From Opitutales bacterium (GTDB lineage Bacteria; Verrucomicrobiota; Verrucomicrobiia; Opitutales; UBA953): 64,000 bases of DNA. The stretch spans positions 93,504-157,503 of the forward strand of contig JAFXKI010000004.1 in assembly GCA_017531845.1 (NCBI GenBank), in the 5' to 3' direction. Shown here one piece after another: positions 26,953 to 36,515 of the stretch. The notes beneath the pieces were generated by a model. It was not told where the DNA came from. It saw only the letters and a program-made list of their open reading frames with translations, and did no database searches. The translations under genes and the position numbers were made by a program. Within the stretch, counting starts at the first letter, position 1. Each line of letters starts with the position of its first letter.

Positions 26953-28188
26953 ATGGCTATTGAATTTTTTGATGACTCTGTCGGTATTGCGGATGTTTCC
27001 GGTTTCTCCGTCGGTGCGGCGGCTTGTAATATTCGCGGGAACGCGGATTTGGCGCGCTTAGACGTTGCCGTTATTTTCTCCGAAAAACCCTGCACGGCGG
27101 CGGGCGCATTTACGACGAACGACGTGAAGGCGGCTCCGGTTTACGTTTCCCAAGCGCATTTGCGCGGCGCGGCGGCGGGAACGCCGATGCACGGGATTGT
27201 GGCGACGAGCGGGAACGCAAATGCCTGCACGGGCGAGCAGGGCATGAAAGACGCAAACGCGATGTGCGAACTTGCGGCGGCGGCTTGCGGCGTTGCGCCG
27301 GAGCAGTTTTTTGTTTGCTCAACCGGACGCATCGGCGTGAATTTGCCGATGGAAAAAATGACGCGCGGGATCGCCGAAGCTGCAAAAAACCTCGCAGGAA
27401 CGCCGGAAGAATCCTTGCGCGCTGCAGACGCGATTCTTACTTCCGATACGCGCCGCAAAACCTGCACGGCAAAGTTTACGGTAAACGGGAAAACCGTTAC
27501 GATTTCCGGCATGGCAAAGGGCGCGGGAATGATTGAGCCGGGCATGGCAACGATGTTCGGCCTGCTCGCAACGGATGCGGAAATTTCTCAAAACCTCCTG
27601 CAGAAATGCCTTTGGAACGCGGTCGGCCAATCGTTTAACTGCGTTACCGTGGACGGCGATATGTCCACGAACGACACAGTGCTTGTGCTCGCCAACGGCG
27701 AAAGCGGCGTGAAAATTTCCGAGGAAGACGCGGGAACGCTCGCTCTTTTTAAGGAAGCTCTCAATGCGGTAACGTTTGGTCTGGCGCGAAAAATCGTCGG
27801 CGACGGAGAAAAAATTTCCCGCGTCGTAACCTTGCATATTTACGGTGCGCGCACGGCGGCGGATGCGAATAAAATTGCGCGTTCCATCGGAAATTCCCTG
27901 CTGGTGAAAGCTTCGTGGTGCGGAGGCGACCCGAATTGGGGACGCCTGCTTTGCTCGGCGGGCTACGCCAAATGCGGGATTGACCAAACGAAAATCGATC
28001 TGTTTTACAACGACGTTCCCGTTTTCCTCAAAGGGGAGCTTCAGGCACAGAACGAAGCGGCGTGGCGCAAGGTTGTCGGGAACAAGGAGTTTGCGATTCA
28101 CATGCACCTGAATCTCGGCGTGCACGATTATCGCCTGATTTCCACGGATTTGACGGAAGCTTACGTTGATTTTAATAAAGGCGAATAG
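26953..28188 (+). CDS. argJ: Bifunctional ornithine acetyltransferase / N-acetylglutamate synthase
   Basis: ArgJ recycles the acetyl group from N-acetylornithine to glutamate in arginine synthesis. The 411-residue precursor is self-cleaved before the threonine in the conserved GMATMF motif, which is present after KGAGMIEPG. Other family strings are GIVATSGNANACTG, FVCSTGRIGV and SSWCGGDPNWGR-like KASWCGGDPNWGRLL. I chose the ATG at 26953 (MAIEFFDDS) because the upstream in-frame extension from 26830 is repeat-flanking DNA and does not resemble ArgJ. argC, the step two reactions earlier, is about 9 kb downstream, so the pathway is split. Confidence 0.95.
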   Translation: MAIEFFDDSVGIADVSGFSVGAAACNIRGNADLARLDVAVIFSEKPCTAAGAFTTNDVKAAPVYVSQAHLRGAAAGTPMHGIVATSGNANACTGEQGMKDANAMCELAAAACGVAPEQFFVCSTGRIGVNLPMEKMTRGIAEAAKNLAGTPEESLRAADAILTSDTRRKTCTAKFTVNGKTVTISGMAKGAGMIEPGMATMFGLLATDAEISQNLLQKCLWNAVGQSFNCVTVDGDMSTNDTVLVLANGESGVKISEEDAGTLALFKEALNAVTFGLARKIVGDGEKISRVVTLHIYGARTAADANKIARSIGNSLLVKASWCGGDPNWGRLLCSAGYAKCGIDQTKIDLFYNDVPVFLKGELQAQNEAAWRKVVGNKEFAIHMHLNLGVHDYRLISTDLTEAYVDFNKGE

Positions 28189-28221
28189 TTTTTAATTCCT
28201 TATTCCTAATTTATTTTTTCC

Positions 28222-29451
28222 ATGTTTTCTTTTTTTAAAAAATCCGTTTTCGCGGCACTTGTCGCCTGCTTTGCCGGAGTTCCCGCGTTTGCGCAATCGC
28301 GCGATGTCGTGGTGAGCGATCCGATTTTGATTAATGTGCGGCAGGGAATTTGCCCGATCAAGGTGCAATCTACGGATTCGGCGTTGGGCGGGCTTGTGCA
28401 AAAGGCGTTGGACTTGCACGGCGCGGTTGAAATGCGCACGAGCGGGAACGTTCCTGCCGTCAAAGTGGAGCGGCAAGGCGGCACACTCGTCGCTTCCTGC
28501 AAAATTTTCCCGCAGGAAATTGTGGTTGCGGGAACGGATAACGCTGCGGCACTTCGCCTTTGCGACGAAATTCTCGCCGCGCTCGGCAAGCCGTGGGGTT
28601 GGGATTTGAAGCCGATTTTCGCCAAAACAAAACTCGCCTTCGCCGCCGGCAACGGCGCAAAATCCGAAATTTACACGACGGAAAATCTTCTCTTTAAAAG
28701 CACGCGCAAGGTAACGAGCCACGGTTCCCGCTCGATTATGCCGCACTGGAATCCGGCGGGAACAAAGCTGCTCTACACCACATATTTCAAAAGCGGCGCG
28801 GCGGATATTTACATGCTTGATTTGGCGACGCTCAAATCCAAGCCTTTCGCCGCTTACAAAAACTCGAACACCGGCGGCGCATTTTCTCCCGACGGGAAAA
28901 CGGTGGCGCTCGCGCTTTCCGTTCGCGGACCGATGAACATCTTTCTCTCGCCCGCTTCCGGCGGGAAGGCCCACGCGCTGGTGAAAGACGGCGATACGTC
29001 CTCGTCCCCGTCGTTTTCTCCCGACGGAAAAACCGTTGTGTTCACGAGCGGAACCGCCGGCGCGCCGCGCCTCTACACCGTTCCCGTTTCCGGCGGGAAA
29101 AAAAACCGGATTTCAATTCCCGGCTTCGGCTACGCGACGGAGCCTTCCTGGAATCCCGTTTTTCCGAACAAAATCGCATTTTGCTACAACCGCTCCGGGA
29201 AAATGGCTGTCGCCGTTTACGATAGAAAAACCGGGCGCGCGTTTGATGTCGGCGCGCTCACGGGAACGCGTCGCTACTCGCATCCCGTTTGGTGCGCGGA
29301 CGGGCGTCACATTGTCGTAACCGAGGAAATCGGGAAATCGACGGGTCTCGCTCTTGTCGATACCGGAAATCCGCAAAAGGCAAAATTCCGCCGCATCGGA
29401 ATTGATTCTCTGAAAAATTGCTGTGATCCGGATACTTTGATTTTGAAATAA
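28222..29451 (+). CDS. tolB: TolB-like periplasmic beta-propeller protein
   Basis: A 409-residue protein with a signal peptide cleaved near AFA-QS (about residue 25), an N-terminal alpha/beta domain (about 30-145), and then TolB/WD40-like propeller blades. The blade motif is repeated: HWNPAGTKLLYTTY, AFSPDGKTVALAL, SFSPDGKTVVFTSG, SWNPVFPNKIAFCY. TolB works with Pal in the Tol envelope-constriction system. No pal, tolA or tolR is adjacent, although two TolQ-type proteins are in the window. Its leader has a 7-bp T-rich rhythm. TolB could also be a more general propeller family member, but the domain order favours TolB. Confidence 0.85.
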   Translation: MFSFFKKSVFAALVACFAGVPAFAQSRDVVVSDPILINVRQGICPIKVQSTDSALGGLVQKALDLHGAVEMRTSGNVPAVKVERQGGTLVASCKIFPQEIVVAGTDNAAALRLCDEILAALGKPWGWDLKPIFAKTKLAFAAGNGAKSEIYTTENLLFKSTRKVTSHGSRSIMPHWNPAGTKLLYTTYFKSGAADIYMLDLATLKSKPFAAYKNSNTGGAFSPDGKTVALALSVRGPMNIFLSPASGGKAHALVKDGDTSSSPSFSPDGKTVVFTSGTAGAPRLYTVPVSGGKKNRISIPGFGYATEPSWNPVFPNKIAFCYNRSGKMAVAVYDRKTGRAFDVGALTGTRRYSHPVWCADGRHIVVTEEIGKSTGLALVDTGNPQKAKFRRIGIDSLKNCCDPDTLILK

Positions 29452-29457
29452 AAATAT

Positions 29458-29578
29458 CGGGAGAAGCGGCTTTTGCCGTTCCCGGCGAGAGACCGTTGCT
29501 CGGAAAGAGTAATGCGCGGAAATTTTTTTCGTGCGAAACAGGTTCTTTTCAAAAGCGACAGGCGTGTCGCTTCTCCCG
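29458..29578 (+). other. Possible alternative-fold leader between tolB and mrp
   Basis: CGGGAGAAGCG (29458-29468) is perfectly complementary to CGCTTCTCCCG (29568-29578). The right arm overlaps a second hairpin, AGCGACA/TGTCGCT (29554-29560 / 29565-29571). The two pairings exclude each other, and the right arm ends directly before the AAGGA upstream of the mrp ATG. This could be a regulatory leader or an unusual terminator of tolB. Confidence 0.35.
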
Positions 29579-29590
29579 TGAAGGAAAAAA

Positions 29591-30655
29591 ATGAAGAACG
29601 AACAAATTCTCGAAGTTTTAAAAAAAGTAGCTTATCCCGGGCTTTCCCGCGATATCGTTTCCTTCGGCTTGGTTAAGAAGGCGGAAGTTTCCGCCGACGG
29701 GAACGTTGCCGTCGAAATCGCTGTAACGACCTCCAAGCCGGAAATACCCGAGCAACTTCAAAATGCCGTTGAGTCCGCTCTGAAAACCGCAGGCGTTCCC
29801 GCCGGGAAAATTTTTGTCGAAATCAAAACGACAATGCCTGCGGCGCCGGGCTCGACAACGCCTCCGCCGCCGCAGAAAATTCCCGGTGTGCGCCGTATTA
29901 TCGCCGTAGCCAGCGGCAAGGGCGGCGTCGGAAAATCAACGGTTGCCGCAAACCTTGCCGTCGCTCTTGCGCAGGTTTTGGAAGAGGAAGGCATTGCGCC
30001 CGCAGCAGGAAGCGTCGGCGTGCTCGACTGCGATATTTACGGACCGAGCATTCCGATGATGCTCGGAGTGAACGAACAACCGTTTTTGCGCGGGGAAAAA
30101 ATCGTGCCGCCGGAAGCGCACGGGCTCAAAGTGATGTCGATGGGGCTTCTCGTGGACGAAAATTCACCCGTCGTGTGGCGCGGTCCCGTTGTGGGCAAGG
30201 CGATTCGGCAATTTGCCAACGACGTGGATTGGGGCGCACTTGAAGTGCTCGTGGTTGATTTGCCTCCGGGAACGGGCGATGCGCAGATTACGCTCGTGCA
30301 AACGCTTGCAATTGACGGAGCCGTGATTGTAACAACGCCGCAGGACGTTGCCGTTTCCGTGGCACAACGCGGAGCGCGCATGTTCTCCAAAGTGGAAGTT
30401 CCGCTTGTCGGCGTGATTGAAAATATGAGTTATTTCGAAAATCCGGCAACGGGAACGCGGGAATATATTTTCGGGAAAGGCGGCGGAGCTAAAACCGCCG
30501 GCATGCTCGAAACCGAACTGCTCGGAGAAATCCCGATTTGTGCGGAAATCCGTAGCGGCGGCGATGCGGGAACGCCGATTACAGCCGCCTCGCCCGCTTC
30601 CGTTCCGGCGCAAATTTTCCGCGCCGCCGCTCGCGAAATTCTACAGAAATTTTAG
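29591..30655 (+). CDS. mrp: Mrp/ApbC-type Fe-S cluster carrier ATPase
   Basis: A 354-residue P-loop ATPase with an N-terminal DUF59/MIP18-like domain (about 1-85) and a MinD-like Mrp domain with Walker A SGKGGVGKST at about 111-120, followed by GVLDCDIYGPSIPMMLG and DLPPGTGDAQIT. These proteins deliver Fe-S clusters to apo-enzymes. The C-terminal CPxC motif that binds the bridging cluster in many homologues is absent: after GVIENMSYF comes ENPATGTREYIFG. Start at 29591, preceded by AAGGA. A strong terminator follows. Confidence 0.92.
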   Translation: MKNEQILEVLKKVAYPGLSRDIVSFGLVKKAEVSADGNVAVEIAVTTSKPEIPEQLQNAVESALKTAGVPAGKIFVEIKTTMPAAPGSTTPPPPQKIPGVRRIIAVASGKGGVGKSTVAANLAVALAQVLEEEGIAPAAGSVGVLDCDIYGPSIPMMLGVNEQPFLRGEKIVPPEAHGLKVMSMGLLVDENSPVVWRGPVVGKAIRQFANDVDWGALEVLVVDLPPGTGDAQITLVQTLAIDGAVIVTTPQDVAVSVAQRGARMFSKVEVPLVGVIENMSYFENPATGTREYIFGKGGGAKTAGMLETELLGEIPICAEIRSGGDAGTPITAASPASVPAQIFRAAAREILQKF

Positions 30656-30673
30656 TATTTTCGTTTTCTTTTC

Positions 30674-30707
30674 AAAAAAAACTCCGGTTGAAAAACCGGA
30701 GTTTTTT
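30674..30707 (+). terminator. Rho-independent terminator after mrp
   Basis: ACTCCGGTT / AACCGGAGT stem with the loop GAAA, flanked by A and T runs, 20 bp after the mrp stop. Confidence 0.88.
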
Positions 30708-30763
30708 CATTCAAAAATTTTGACGGGAACGCGAAATTTTGTTTTTTTTGTGCTCACTTCTAT

Positions 30764-32674
30764 ATGAGCGATCCAATTAAGCACGAATGCGGAATTGCCG
30801 TTGTCCGGCTCTTAAAGCCGCTCGAATACTACGAGCACAAATACGGAACGCCGCTTTACGGATTCAACCAGCTCTTTTTGCTGATGGAAAAACAGCATAA
30901 TCGAGGGCAAGACGGCGCCGGTATCGGATGCGTCAAGCTCGGCGTTCCCGCCGGAGAAAGCTTCATGGCGCGCGACCGGGCACTCGGCTCCGCCGCTCTC
31001 ACCGAGATGTTCTCCCGCCAGCTCGCCGATTACGAAGAAAAAGTAAAATCCGGGAAGATCATTCCGGAAATTCCCGCCACCGTGAAGCAGAACTTCAATT
31101 TCGGCGGAGAATTACTTATCGGACATCTTCGCTACGGAACTTCCGGCAATTACGACCTGTCCACCTGCCACCCATTCGCCCGCAAATCTATCTGGCCGAC
31201 ACGAAACCTGATGATTGCGGGTAATTTTTCGATTACAAATCCCGGCGATCTGAACGAAGCCCTCATTAACCGCGGCGCGCATCCGGTGCTTTCCACCGAT
31301 ACGCAATCGCTTCTTGAAGAACTCGGCTTCTGGCTCGACGACGCGCACACGACGATTTTCCGCGAATTGCGCGACGCCGGCGTTCCCGGACGCGAAATGC
31401 CCGAAATCATTTCCCGCCGCATCGACCTCGCCGAAGTCATCCGCAAAGCCTCTCATCGCTGGGACGGCGGCTTCACTCTCTGCGGCGCCACCGGAAACGG
31501 CGATATGTTCGCGATGCGCGACCCGAATGGCATTCGTCCCTGCTTCATTTTGCGCACGGACGAAGTCGTTGCCGTCGCCTCCGAACGCGCGGCGCTGATG
31601 ACGATTTTCAACGCCACGGAAAATCAGGTCGAAGAACTCACGCCGGGAACGGCGATGATTGTTCAAAGCTACGGCGATATTCGTTTCGAGAAAATTTTTG
31701 AACCGGGAACGAAAACGCATTGCACCTTTGAGCGGCTTTACTTCTCGCGCGGGAACGATCCGTCGATCTACGAAGAACGCAAAGCCCTCGGCGCGGCTCT
31801 CGTTCCGCAGATTCTTAAGGAAATCAACAACGACCTCGAACACACCGTTTTCTCCTTCATTCCGAACACGGCGGAAACGTCCTACTACGGCATGATGGCG
31901 GAACTGCGCGTGAATCGCCGCCGCGAAGTGCGCGACGAGCTTCTCGCCGCCGTCAAAAACGGGAACGTCGATGAAGCCCTGATTGAAAAACTGATCATGG
32001 GCAACTGGCCGCGCGGCGAAAAAGTCGCCCACAAAGACATCAAGCTCCGCACCTTTATTTCGCAGGAAAAAACGCGCAACCGCCTCGCTTCGCACGTTTA
32101 CGACATCTCCTACGGCGTCGTGCGCGAAGGCGAAAATCTTGTCATTATCGACGACTCGATTGTGCGCGGAACCACGCTTCGCGAATCCATTCTGAAAATT
32201 CTTTCGCGCCCGAATCCGAAAAAAATCATTGTTTGCTCGTCCGCGCCGCAAGTGCGCTACCCGGACTGCTACGGGATCGACATGAGCGAACTCGGAAAAT
32301 TCCTTGCGTTTCAGGCGGCGATTCAGCTTTGCCAGCAAACCGGCAAAGGCGACTTGCTTCGCGAGGTTTATCAGGATTGCCTCAAGGAACTCGAAAAGCC
32401 GGAGCCGGCGATGGTCAACCACGTCGGACGCATTTACGATCAGTTCTCGGAAGAGGAAATCGCGCGCAAATGCGCCGAGCTCGTCTACCCGGATTGCGAT
32501 TGGAAAGGCGAACTCGTCCTCATTTTTCAATCGCTGGAAAACTTGCTCAAATCCTGCCCGGGAAGCGCGGGAGATTGGTATTTTTCCGGCAATTATCCGA
32601 CACCCGGCGGATTCCGCGCGCTCAACCGCGCCTACGTCAATTTCTACGAAAACCGCACAACGCGAGCGTATTAA
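30764..32674 (+). CDS. purF: Amidophosphoribosyltransferase
   Basis: The first committed enzyme of purine synthesis, using glutamine and PRPP. The N-terminal nucleophile Cys9 lies in KHECGIAVV, so a short propeptide must be removed. The glutaminase half has QHNRGQDGAGI and GHLRYGTSGNYD; the transferase half has the PRPP motif VIIDDSIVRGTT. At 636 residues it is about 130 longer than E. coli PurF, with insertions and a C-terminal extension. The start at 30764 begins MSDPIKHECG. It opens a purine-rich block with purN and purH downstream and is followed by a GGGAACG-pair terminator. Confidence 0.95.
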   Translation: MSDPIKHECGIAVVRLLKPLEYYEHKYGTPLYGFNQLFLLMEKQHNRGQDGAGIGCVKLGVPAGESFMARDRALGSAALTEMFSRQLADYEEKVKSGKIIPEIPATVKQNFNFGGELLIGHLRYGTSGNYDLSTCHPFARKSIWPTRNLMIAGNFSITNPGDLNEALINRGAHPVLSTDTQSLLEELGFWLDDAHTTIFRELRDAGVPGREMPEIISRRIDLAEVIRKASHRWDGGFTLCGATGNGDMFAMRDPNGIRPCFILRTDEVVAVASERAALMTIFNATENQVEELTPGTAMIVQSYGDIRFEKIFEPGTKTHCTFERLYFSRGNDPSIYEERKALGAALVPQILKEINNDLEHTVFSFIPNTAETSYYGMMAELRVNRRREVRDELLAAVKNGNVDEALIEKLIMGNWPRGEKVAHKDIKLRTFISQEKTRNRLASHVYDISYGVVREGENLVIIDDSIVRGTTLRESILKILSRPNPKKIIVCSSAPQVRYPDCYGIDMSELGKFLAFQAAIQLCQQTGKGDLLREVYQDCLKELEKPEPAMVNHVGRIYDQFSEEEIARKCAELVYPDCDWKGELVLIFQSLENLLKSCPGSAGDWYFSGNYPTPGGFRALNRAYVNFYENRTTRAY

Positions 32675-32693
32675 TTCGTGGAAATTTCCGACA

Positions 32694-32735
32694 AAAGCGT
32701 TCCCGCGGTCAGCGTCGCGGGAACGTTTTTTTTTA
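32694..32735. terminator. Inverted GGGAACG-pair terminator after purF
   Basis: GCGTTCCCGCG (32698-32708) and CGCGGGAACGT (32716-32726 region) flank a short loop and are followed by a T-run. Confidence 0.85.
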
Positions 32736-32850
32736 GAAAAGAAAGCCGCCACTTAAGGCTTCGAGCCTTTGTGCGAAGGCAAAATTTTTTGAAGAAAAGA
32801 CGCTTGACGAGCGTATGAATTTGGTGCTTAATTCTTCTCTACACTTTCGT

Positions 32851-32926
32851 GGTTAGGTAGCTCAGTCGGTAGAGCAAGGGACTGAAAATCCCTGTGTCGG
32901 CGGTTCGATCCCGCCCCTGACCACCA
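32851..32926 (+). tRNA. tRNA-Phe (anticodon GAA)
   Basis: A 76-nt cloverleaf: acceptor GGTTAGG / CCTGACC, D-stem GCTC/GAGC, anticodon stem AGGGA/TCCCT with the loop CTGAAAA (anticodon GAA), T-stem GGCGG/CCGCC with TTCGATC, discriminator A and an encoded CCA. It lies between purF and purN. Confidence 0.97.
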
Positions 32927-33029
32927 TTTTTTTGTCCGTATCGTCCGTCGCGTTATTTCGTCGAGGGCGATTTTTTTTTTGCATTTTCCCGCTCGCTTTC
33001 GCGTCGGAAGCGGCGTAGCGTTTTCGGCT

Positions 33030-33614
33030 ATGAAATTTGCGATACTCGGATCCGGAACCGGAAGCAACGCGGAAGCCATTTTGAAGGCTTACCGCGCGGG
33101 AACGCTCGGTGATGCCGAGCCCGTAGCGATTTTTTGTGATATTCCCGGGGCAAAAATTCTCGAGCACGGGAAGGCTTACGGCGTTCCCGCCGTGCAGCTG
33201 GATCCGGGACCGTTTAAGACAAAATTTTCTCCGGAGCGGGAGGCGGCATGGGCGCAGGCGATTAAAGATTCAGGTGCGGAATGGATTGTACTTGCCGGAT
33301 TTATGCGGGTTTTGAAAGCTCCGCTTTTGGAGGCGTTTCCGAATCGCATTATCAATTTGCATCCGTCGTTGTTGCCGTCTTTTCAGGGCTTGGACGGGAT
33401 AGGGCAGGCGTGGCGCTACGGAGTGGCGGTCAGCGGTTGCACGGTGCATTTCGTAAACGCGGAGCTTGATCGCGGCGCAATTATTGATCAGGCGGTTGTG
33501 CGTCGTGAAAAAACGGATACGCAGGAGACTTTTGCTCAAAAAATCCACGCGCAGGAACACAAGATTTTGCCCGATGTGATTCGACGGATTTCTCTCGGCG
33601 AAGTGGTTCTTTAA
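33030..33614 (+). CDS. purN: Phosphoribosylglycinamide formyltransferase
   Basis: The 10-formyl-THF-dependent third step of purine synthesis. The 194-residue protein has the N-terminal ILGSGTGSNAEAIL phosphate loop and the signature INLHPSLLPSF with the catalytic histidine, followed by GCTVHFVNAELDRGAII. The ATG at 33030 is chosen because MKFAILGSGTGSN is the typical start; the frame extends upstream to 32979 through non-homologous sequence. It is slightly shorter than E. coli PurN but complete. prmA follows after 33 bp, probably in one transcript. Confidence 0.94.
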   Translation: MKFAILGSGTGSNAEAILKAYRAGTLGDAEPVAIFCDIPGAKILEHGKAYGVPAVQLDPGPFKTKFSPEREAAWAQAIKDSGAEWIVLAGFMRVLKAPLLEAFPNRIINLHPSLLPSFQGLDGIGQAWRYGVAVSGCTVHFVNAELDRGAIIDQAVVRREKTDTQETFAQKIHAQEHKILPDVIRRISLGEVVL

Positions 33615-33647
33615 GCCTTTATTTCTCTCATCTTTAATTTTTCAAAA

Positions 33648-34541
33648 ATGATCGAAACACGTTGCGAAATTGACGGTTCGTTAGCCCAGCCGCTCGAGGA
33701 TTTTTTCTGCGAACTGGTGCGTTCCCCGTGGCTGATTTTTCACGAAAAAGCCGGCAGACCCCACGTGCTCATGGGGTATTTTGACAGCGAGGCGGAAGCG
33801 CTTGATGCTTGGGCGGATTTGAGAAAATCGTTTAAAATGCTGCCGGAGCGACCGGGGGTAGGAACGCTTGAAGATCGCGATTGGAAGGAAGCCTACAAGG
33901 CAAATCTTCATCCGTGGAGCTACGGACGCTTGCATTGGGTGCCGGAGTGGAGGCGCGCCGAATACGACGTTCCCGCCGGTGCCGCCGTCGTTTATTTCGA
34001 TGCCGGGCTTGCGTTCGGAACGGGAGATCACCCGACGACGCGTCTTTGCGGGCAGCGTCTTGTGGATTTTCTCGTGAAGCGCGATGCGAATGCCGTCGCG
34101 GGAACGTCCGTAATCGATGCCGGATGCGGCTCCGGGATTCTTGCTATTTCCGCCGCTCAGCTCGGCTGTAAAAAAGTTTACGGTTTTGACCGCGACCCTG
34201 AAGCCGTGGAGGTTTCCGCTGAAAACCGAACCAAGAACGCGTTGTCCGATGATGCGGTCGTGTTTACGCACGACGGATTGGAAACCGGATTGCTCAAGGC
34301 CGGTGCGTCCGATGTCGTTCTTGCCAATATCATCAGCGACGTGCTTTGCATTTATGCGGACAATTTGCTCGCGGCGGTTAACAAGGGCGGAATACTTGCG
34401 CTCAGCGGGATTCTTGCGAGCGAGCAGGCGACCGTGATGCGCGTTTTTGAGGCGAAGGCGCGTGCGGCGTGGGGCGGGAACGTCCGCGTCGAAGGGCGCG
34501 TGATGGGCGAGTGGTCGGACGTCGCGCTCTTCCGCGAATAA
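33648..34541 (+). CDS. prmA: Ribosomal protein L11 methyltransferase
   Basis: A SAM-dependent methyltransferase of 297 residues that trimethylates ribosomal protein L11. The C-terminal Rossmann domain has VIDAGCGSGILAISAA (motif I), GFDRDPEAV, and VVLANIISDVL (the NPPF-equivalent motif IV). The preceding GLAFGTGDHPTTRLC is the hallmark of PrmA. The N-terminal ~90 residues form the substrate-recognition domain. It lies between purN and purH, an odd position for a ribosome-modification gene. Confidence 0.93.
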   Translation: MIETRCEIDGSLAQPLEDFFCELVRSPWLIFHEKAGRPHVLMGYFDSEAEALDAWADLRKSFKMLPERPGVGTLEDRDWKEAYKANLHPWSYGRLHWVPEWRRAEYDVPAGAAVVYFDAGLAFGTGDHPTTRLCGQRLVDFLVKRDANAVAGTSVIDAGCGSGILAISAAQLGCKKVYGFDRDPEAVEVSAENRTKNALSDDAVVFTHDGLETGLLKAGASDVVLANIISDVLCIYADNLLAAVNKGGILALSGILASEQATVMRVFEAKARAAWGGNVRVEGRVMGEWSDVALFRE

Positions 34542-34635
34542 TTTTTTCGGCTTATTCGCGGTTTGCGACGGGAACGCGCCGCCGGTTTTTCGCTCGCTTG
34601 CGTTCCCGCGGGAAAAAGTTTTAAATGCACGCACT

Positions 34636-36180
34636 ATGCAGAAACTTGCGCTCCTGTCGGTCAGCGACAAAACCGGACTTTTGGATTTCGCCAAAGTCCT
34701 TGTCGAAAAACACAACTACAAGCTGCTCTCCACGGGCGGCACGGCTAAAATGCTCCGCGACGGCGGCTTGCCCGTTACCGATGTGAGCGAGCACACCGGA
34801 TTCCCGGAAATCATGGACGGACGCGTGAAAACGCTCCACCCGCGCGTGCACGGCGGTTTGCTCTGCCGCCGCGATCTTCCCGCGCATATGGAACAGGCGG
34901 CGAAGCTCGAAATCCCGATGATTGACATGGTCGTCGTCAATCTTTACCCGTTTGAAGCCACCGTCGCGAAGCCGGATTGCGCTTTTGAAGACGCGATTGA
35001 AAATATCGACATCGGCGGACCGTCGATGTTGCGCTCCGCCGCGAAAAACCACCAAAGCGTTTTCGTCGTTACCGATCCCGCTGACTATTCCCGCGTGCTC
35101 GAAGCCATGGACGGCGATCCTGCGACGCTTCCCGCGTTCCGCCGCGAACTCGCAATGAAGGTTTTCTCCCGCACGGCGGCTTACGACGCTGCAATTGCGA
35201 ATTATTTGGAAAAACAAACGCCGACACCAGAAACCGCGCCGGCGTTCCCGCGTCAGTTTAATCTGAATCTGAAAACCGCGCAGGAACTCCGCTACGGCGA
35301 AAATCCGCACCAAAACGCCAAGCTTTTCGGCGATTTTCACAGCTTCTTCAACCAGCTCCAAGGCAAGGAACTCAGCTTCAACAATATTCTCGACATCACG
35401 GGAGCGACGAATCTCATCGCGGAGTTTGACCGCCCGACCGTCGGTATTTTGAAGCACACGAATCCCTGCGGCATCGCGACGGCGGGAACGCTCGCCGAAG
35501 CTTGGGATCAGGCTTTTGAAACGGACAAACAGGCTCCGTTCGGCGGCATCATCGTTGCCAACCGCGAAGTCGACAAAGACCTCGCCGAACGCATCGCGCA
35601 CATTTTCTCCGAAGTTATCATCGCTCCGTCGTTCTCGGCGGAAGCGCGCGAAATTTTCGCAAAAAAGAAAAATCTGCGCCTTATGGAACAGGTGAAGCCG
35701 ATTTCGGCGGACAAGCTTTACGACGTGCGCTACGCCATCGGCGGCGTGCTTGTGCAGGAACGCGATATTAAGGCGATTGATCCGAGCGTTTACAAAGTCG
35801 TAACGGAACGCCAGCCGACCGAAGAAGAGCTCCGCGCGATGCTCTTCGGCTGGAAAGTCGTCAAGCACGTTAAGTCCAACGCGATTGTTTACGCGGGTTG
35901 CGAGCGCACGCTCGGGATCGGCGCCGGGCAAATGTCGCGCGTCGATTCTTCCCGCATCGCCGTGTGGAAGGCGGGCGAAGCCGGGCTCTCGCTCAAGGGC
36001 TCCGTTATCGCGAGCGACGCGTTCTTCCCGTTTGCCGACGGCTTGCTCGCTGCGGCGGACGCCGGCGCAACGGCGGCGATTCAGCCGGGCGGCTCCGTGC
36101 GCGACCAGGAAGTTATCGACGCTGCGAACGCACGCGGCATGGCGATGATTTTCACCGGACACCGCCACTTCCGCCACTAA
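34636..36180 (+). CDS. purH: Bifunctional AICAR formyltransferase / IMP cyclohydrolase
   Basis: The last two steps of IMP synthesis in one 514-residue protein. The N-terminal MGS-like cyclohydrolase has [41 protein letters not shown] and VVNLYPFE. The C-terminal AICARFT has the conserved [22 protein letters not shown], and [10 protein letters not shown]. It ends FTGHRHFRH, the family C-terminus. A GGGAACG-pair terminator follows within 15 bp. Confidence 0.97.
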   Translation: MQKLALLSVSDKTGLLDFAKVLVEKHNYKLLSTGGTAKMLRDGGLPVTDVSEHTGFPEIMDGRVKTLHPRVHGGLLCRRDLPAHMEQAAKLEIPMIDMVVVNLYPFEATVAKPDCAFEDAIENIDIGGPSMLRSAAKNHQSVFVVTDPADYSRVLEAMDGDPATLPAFRRELAMKVFSRTAAYDAAIANYLEKQTPTPETAPAFPRQFNLNLKTAQELRYGENPHQNAKLFGDFHSFFNQLQGKELSFNNILDITGATNLIAEFDRPTVGILKHTNPCGIATAGTLAEAWDQAFETDKQAPFGGIIVANREVDKDLAERIAHIFSEVIIAPSFSAEAREIFAKKKNLRLMEQVKPISADKLYDVRYAIGGVLVQERDIKAIDPSVYKVVTERQPTEEELRAMLFGWKVVKHVKSNAIVYAGCERTLGIGAGQMSRVDSSRIAVWKAGEAGLSLKGSVIASDAFFPFADGLLAAADAGATAAIQPGGSVRDQEVIDAANARGMAMIFTGHRHFRH

Positions 36181-36193
36181 GGAAAGATTAAAG

Positions 36194-36243
36194 AAAAGCG
36201 TTCCCGCGAAACGGTTTCTGCCGCGCGGGAACGCTTTTTTTTA
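36194..36243. terminator. Inverted GGGAACG-pair terminator after purH
   Basis: AAAAGCGTTCCCGCG is matched by CGCGGGAACGCTTTTTTT around a ~15-nt loop. Confidence 0.85.
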
Positions 36244-36280
36244 GTCTTTAACGACCTTAGAGTTCTTAAATTTTTTCCTA

Positions 36281-36317
36281 AAAAAAACGCCCGGCATTTT
36301 TGCGGACGTTAAAAAAA
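36281..36317 (-). terminator. Terminator downstream of tRNA-Thr
   Basis: AACGCCCGGCA / TGCGGACGTT imperfect stem flanked by A and T runs, directly after the tRNA CCA end on the minus strand. Confidence 0.65.
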
Positions 36318-36393
36318 TGGAGCCACTTGTCAGACTTGAACTGACGACCCTCTCATTACGAATGAGATGCTCTACCAACTGAGCTAAAGTGGC
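36318..36393 (-). tRNA. tRNA-Thr (anticodon CGT)
   Basis: A 76-nt cloverleaf on the minus strand: acceptor GCCACTT / AAGTGGC, D-stem GCTC/GAGC, anticodon stem TCTCA/TGAGA with the loop TTCGTAA (anticodon CGT), T-stem GTCAG/CTGAC, discriminator T and an encoded CCA. It is the only minus-strand gene between dnaK and fur. Confidence 0.97.
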
Positions 36394-36515
36394 TAAAGAA
36401 AGTGCCGAAGTTATGTTTTTTTCGGGAGACTTGCAAGCTTTATTTTTCTGATAGGATTTTTAAATGAAAAAAAACTTTGCGTTCCCGTGCGGAAAATCGA
36501 AAATGGCACGCTATT

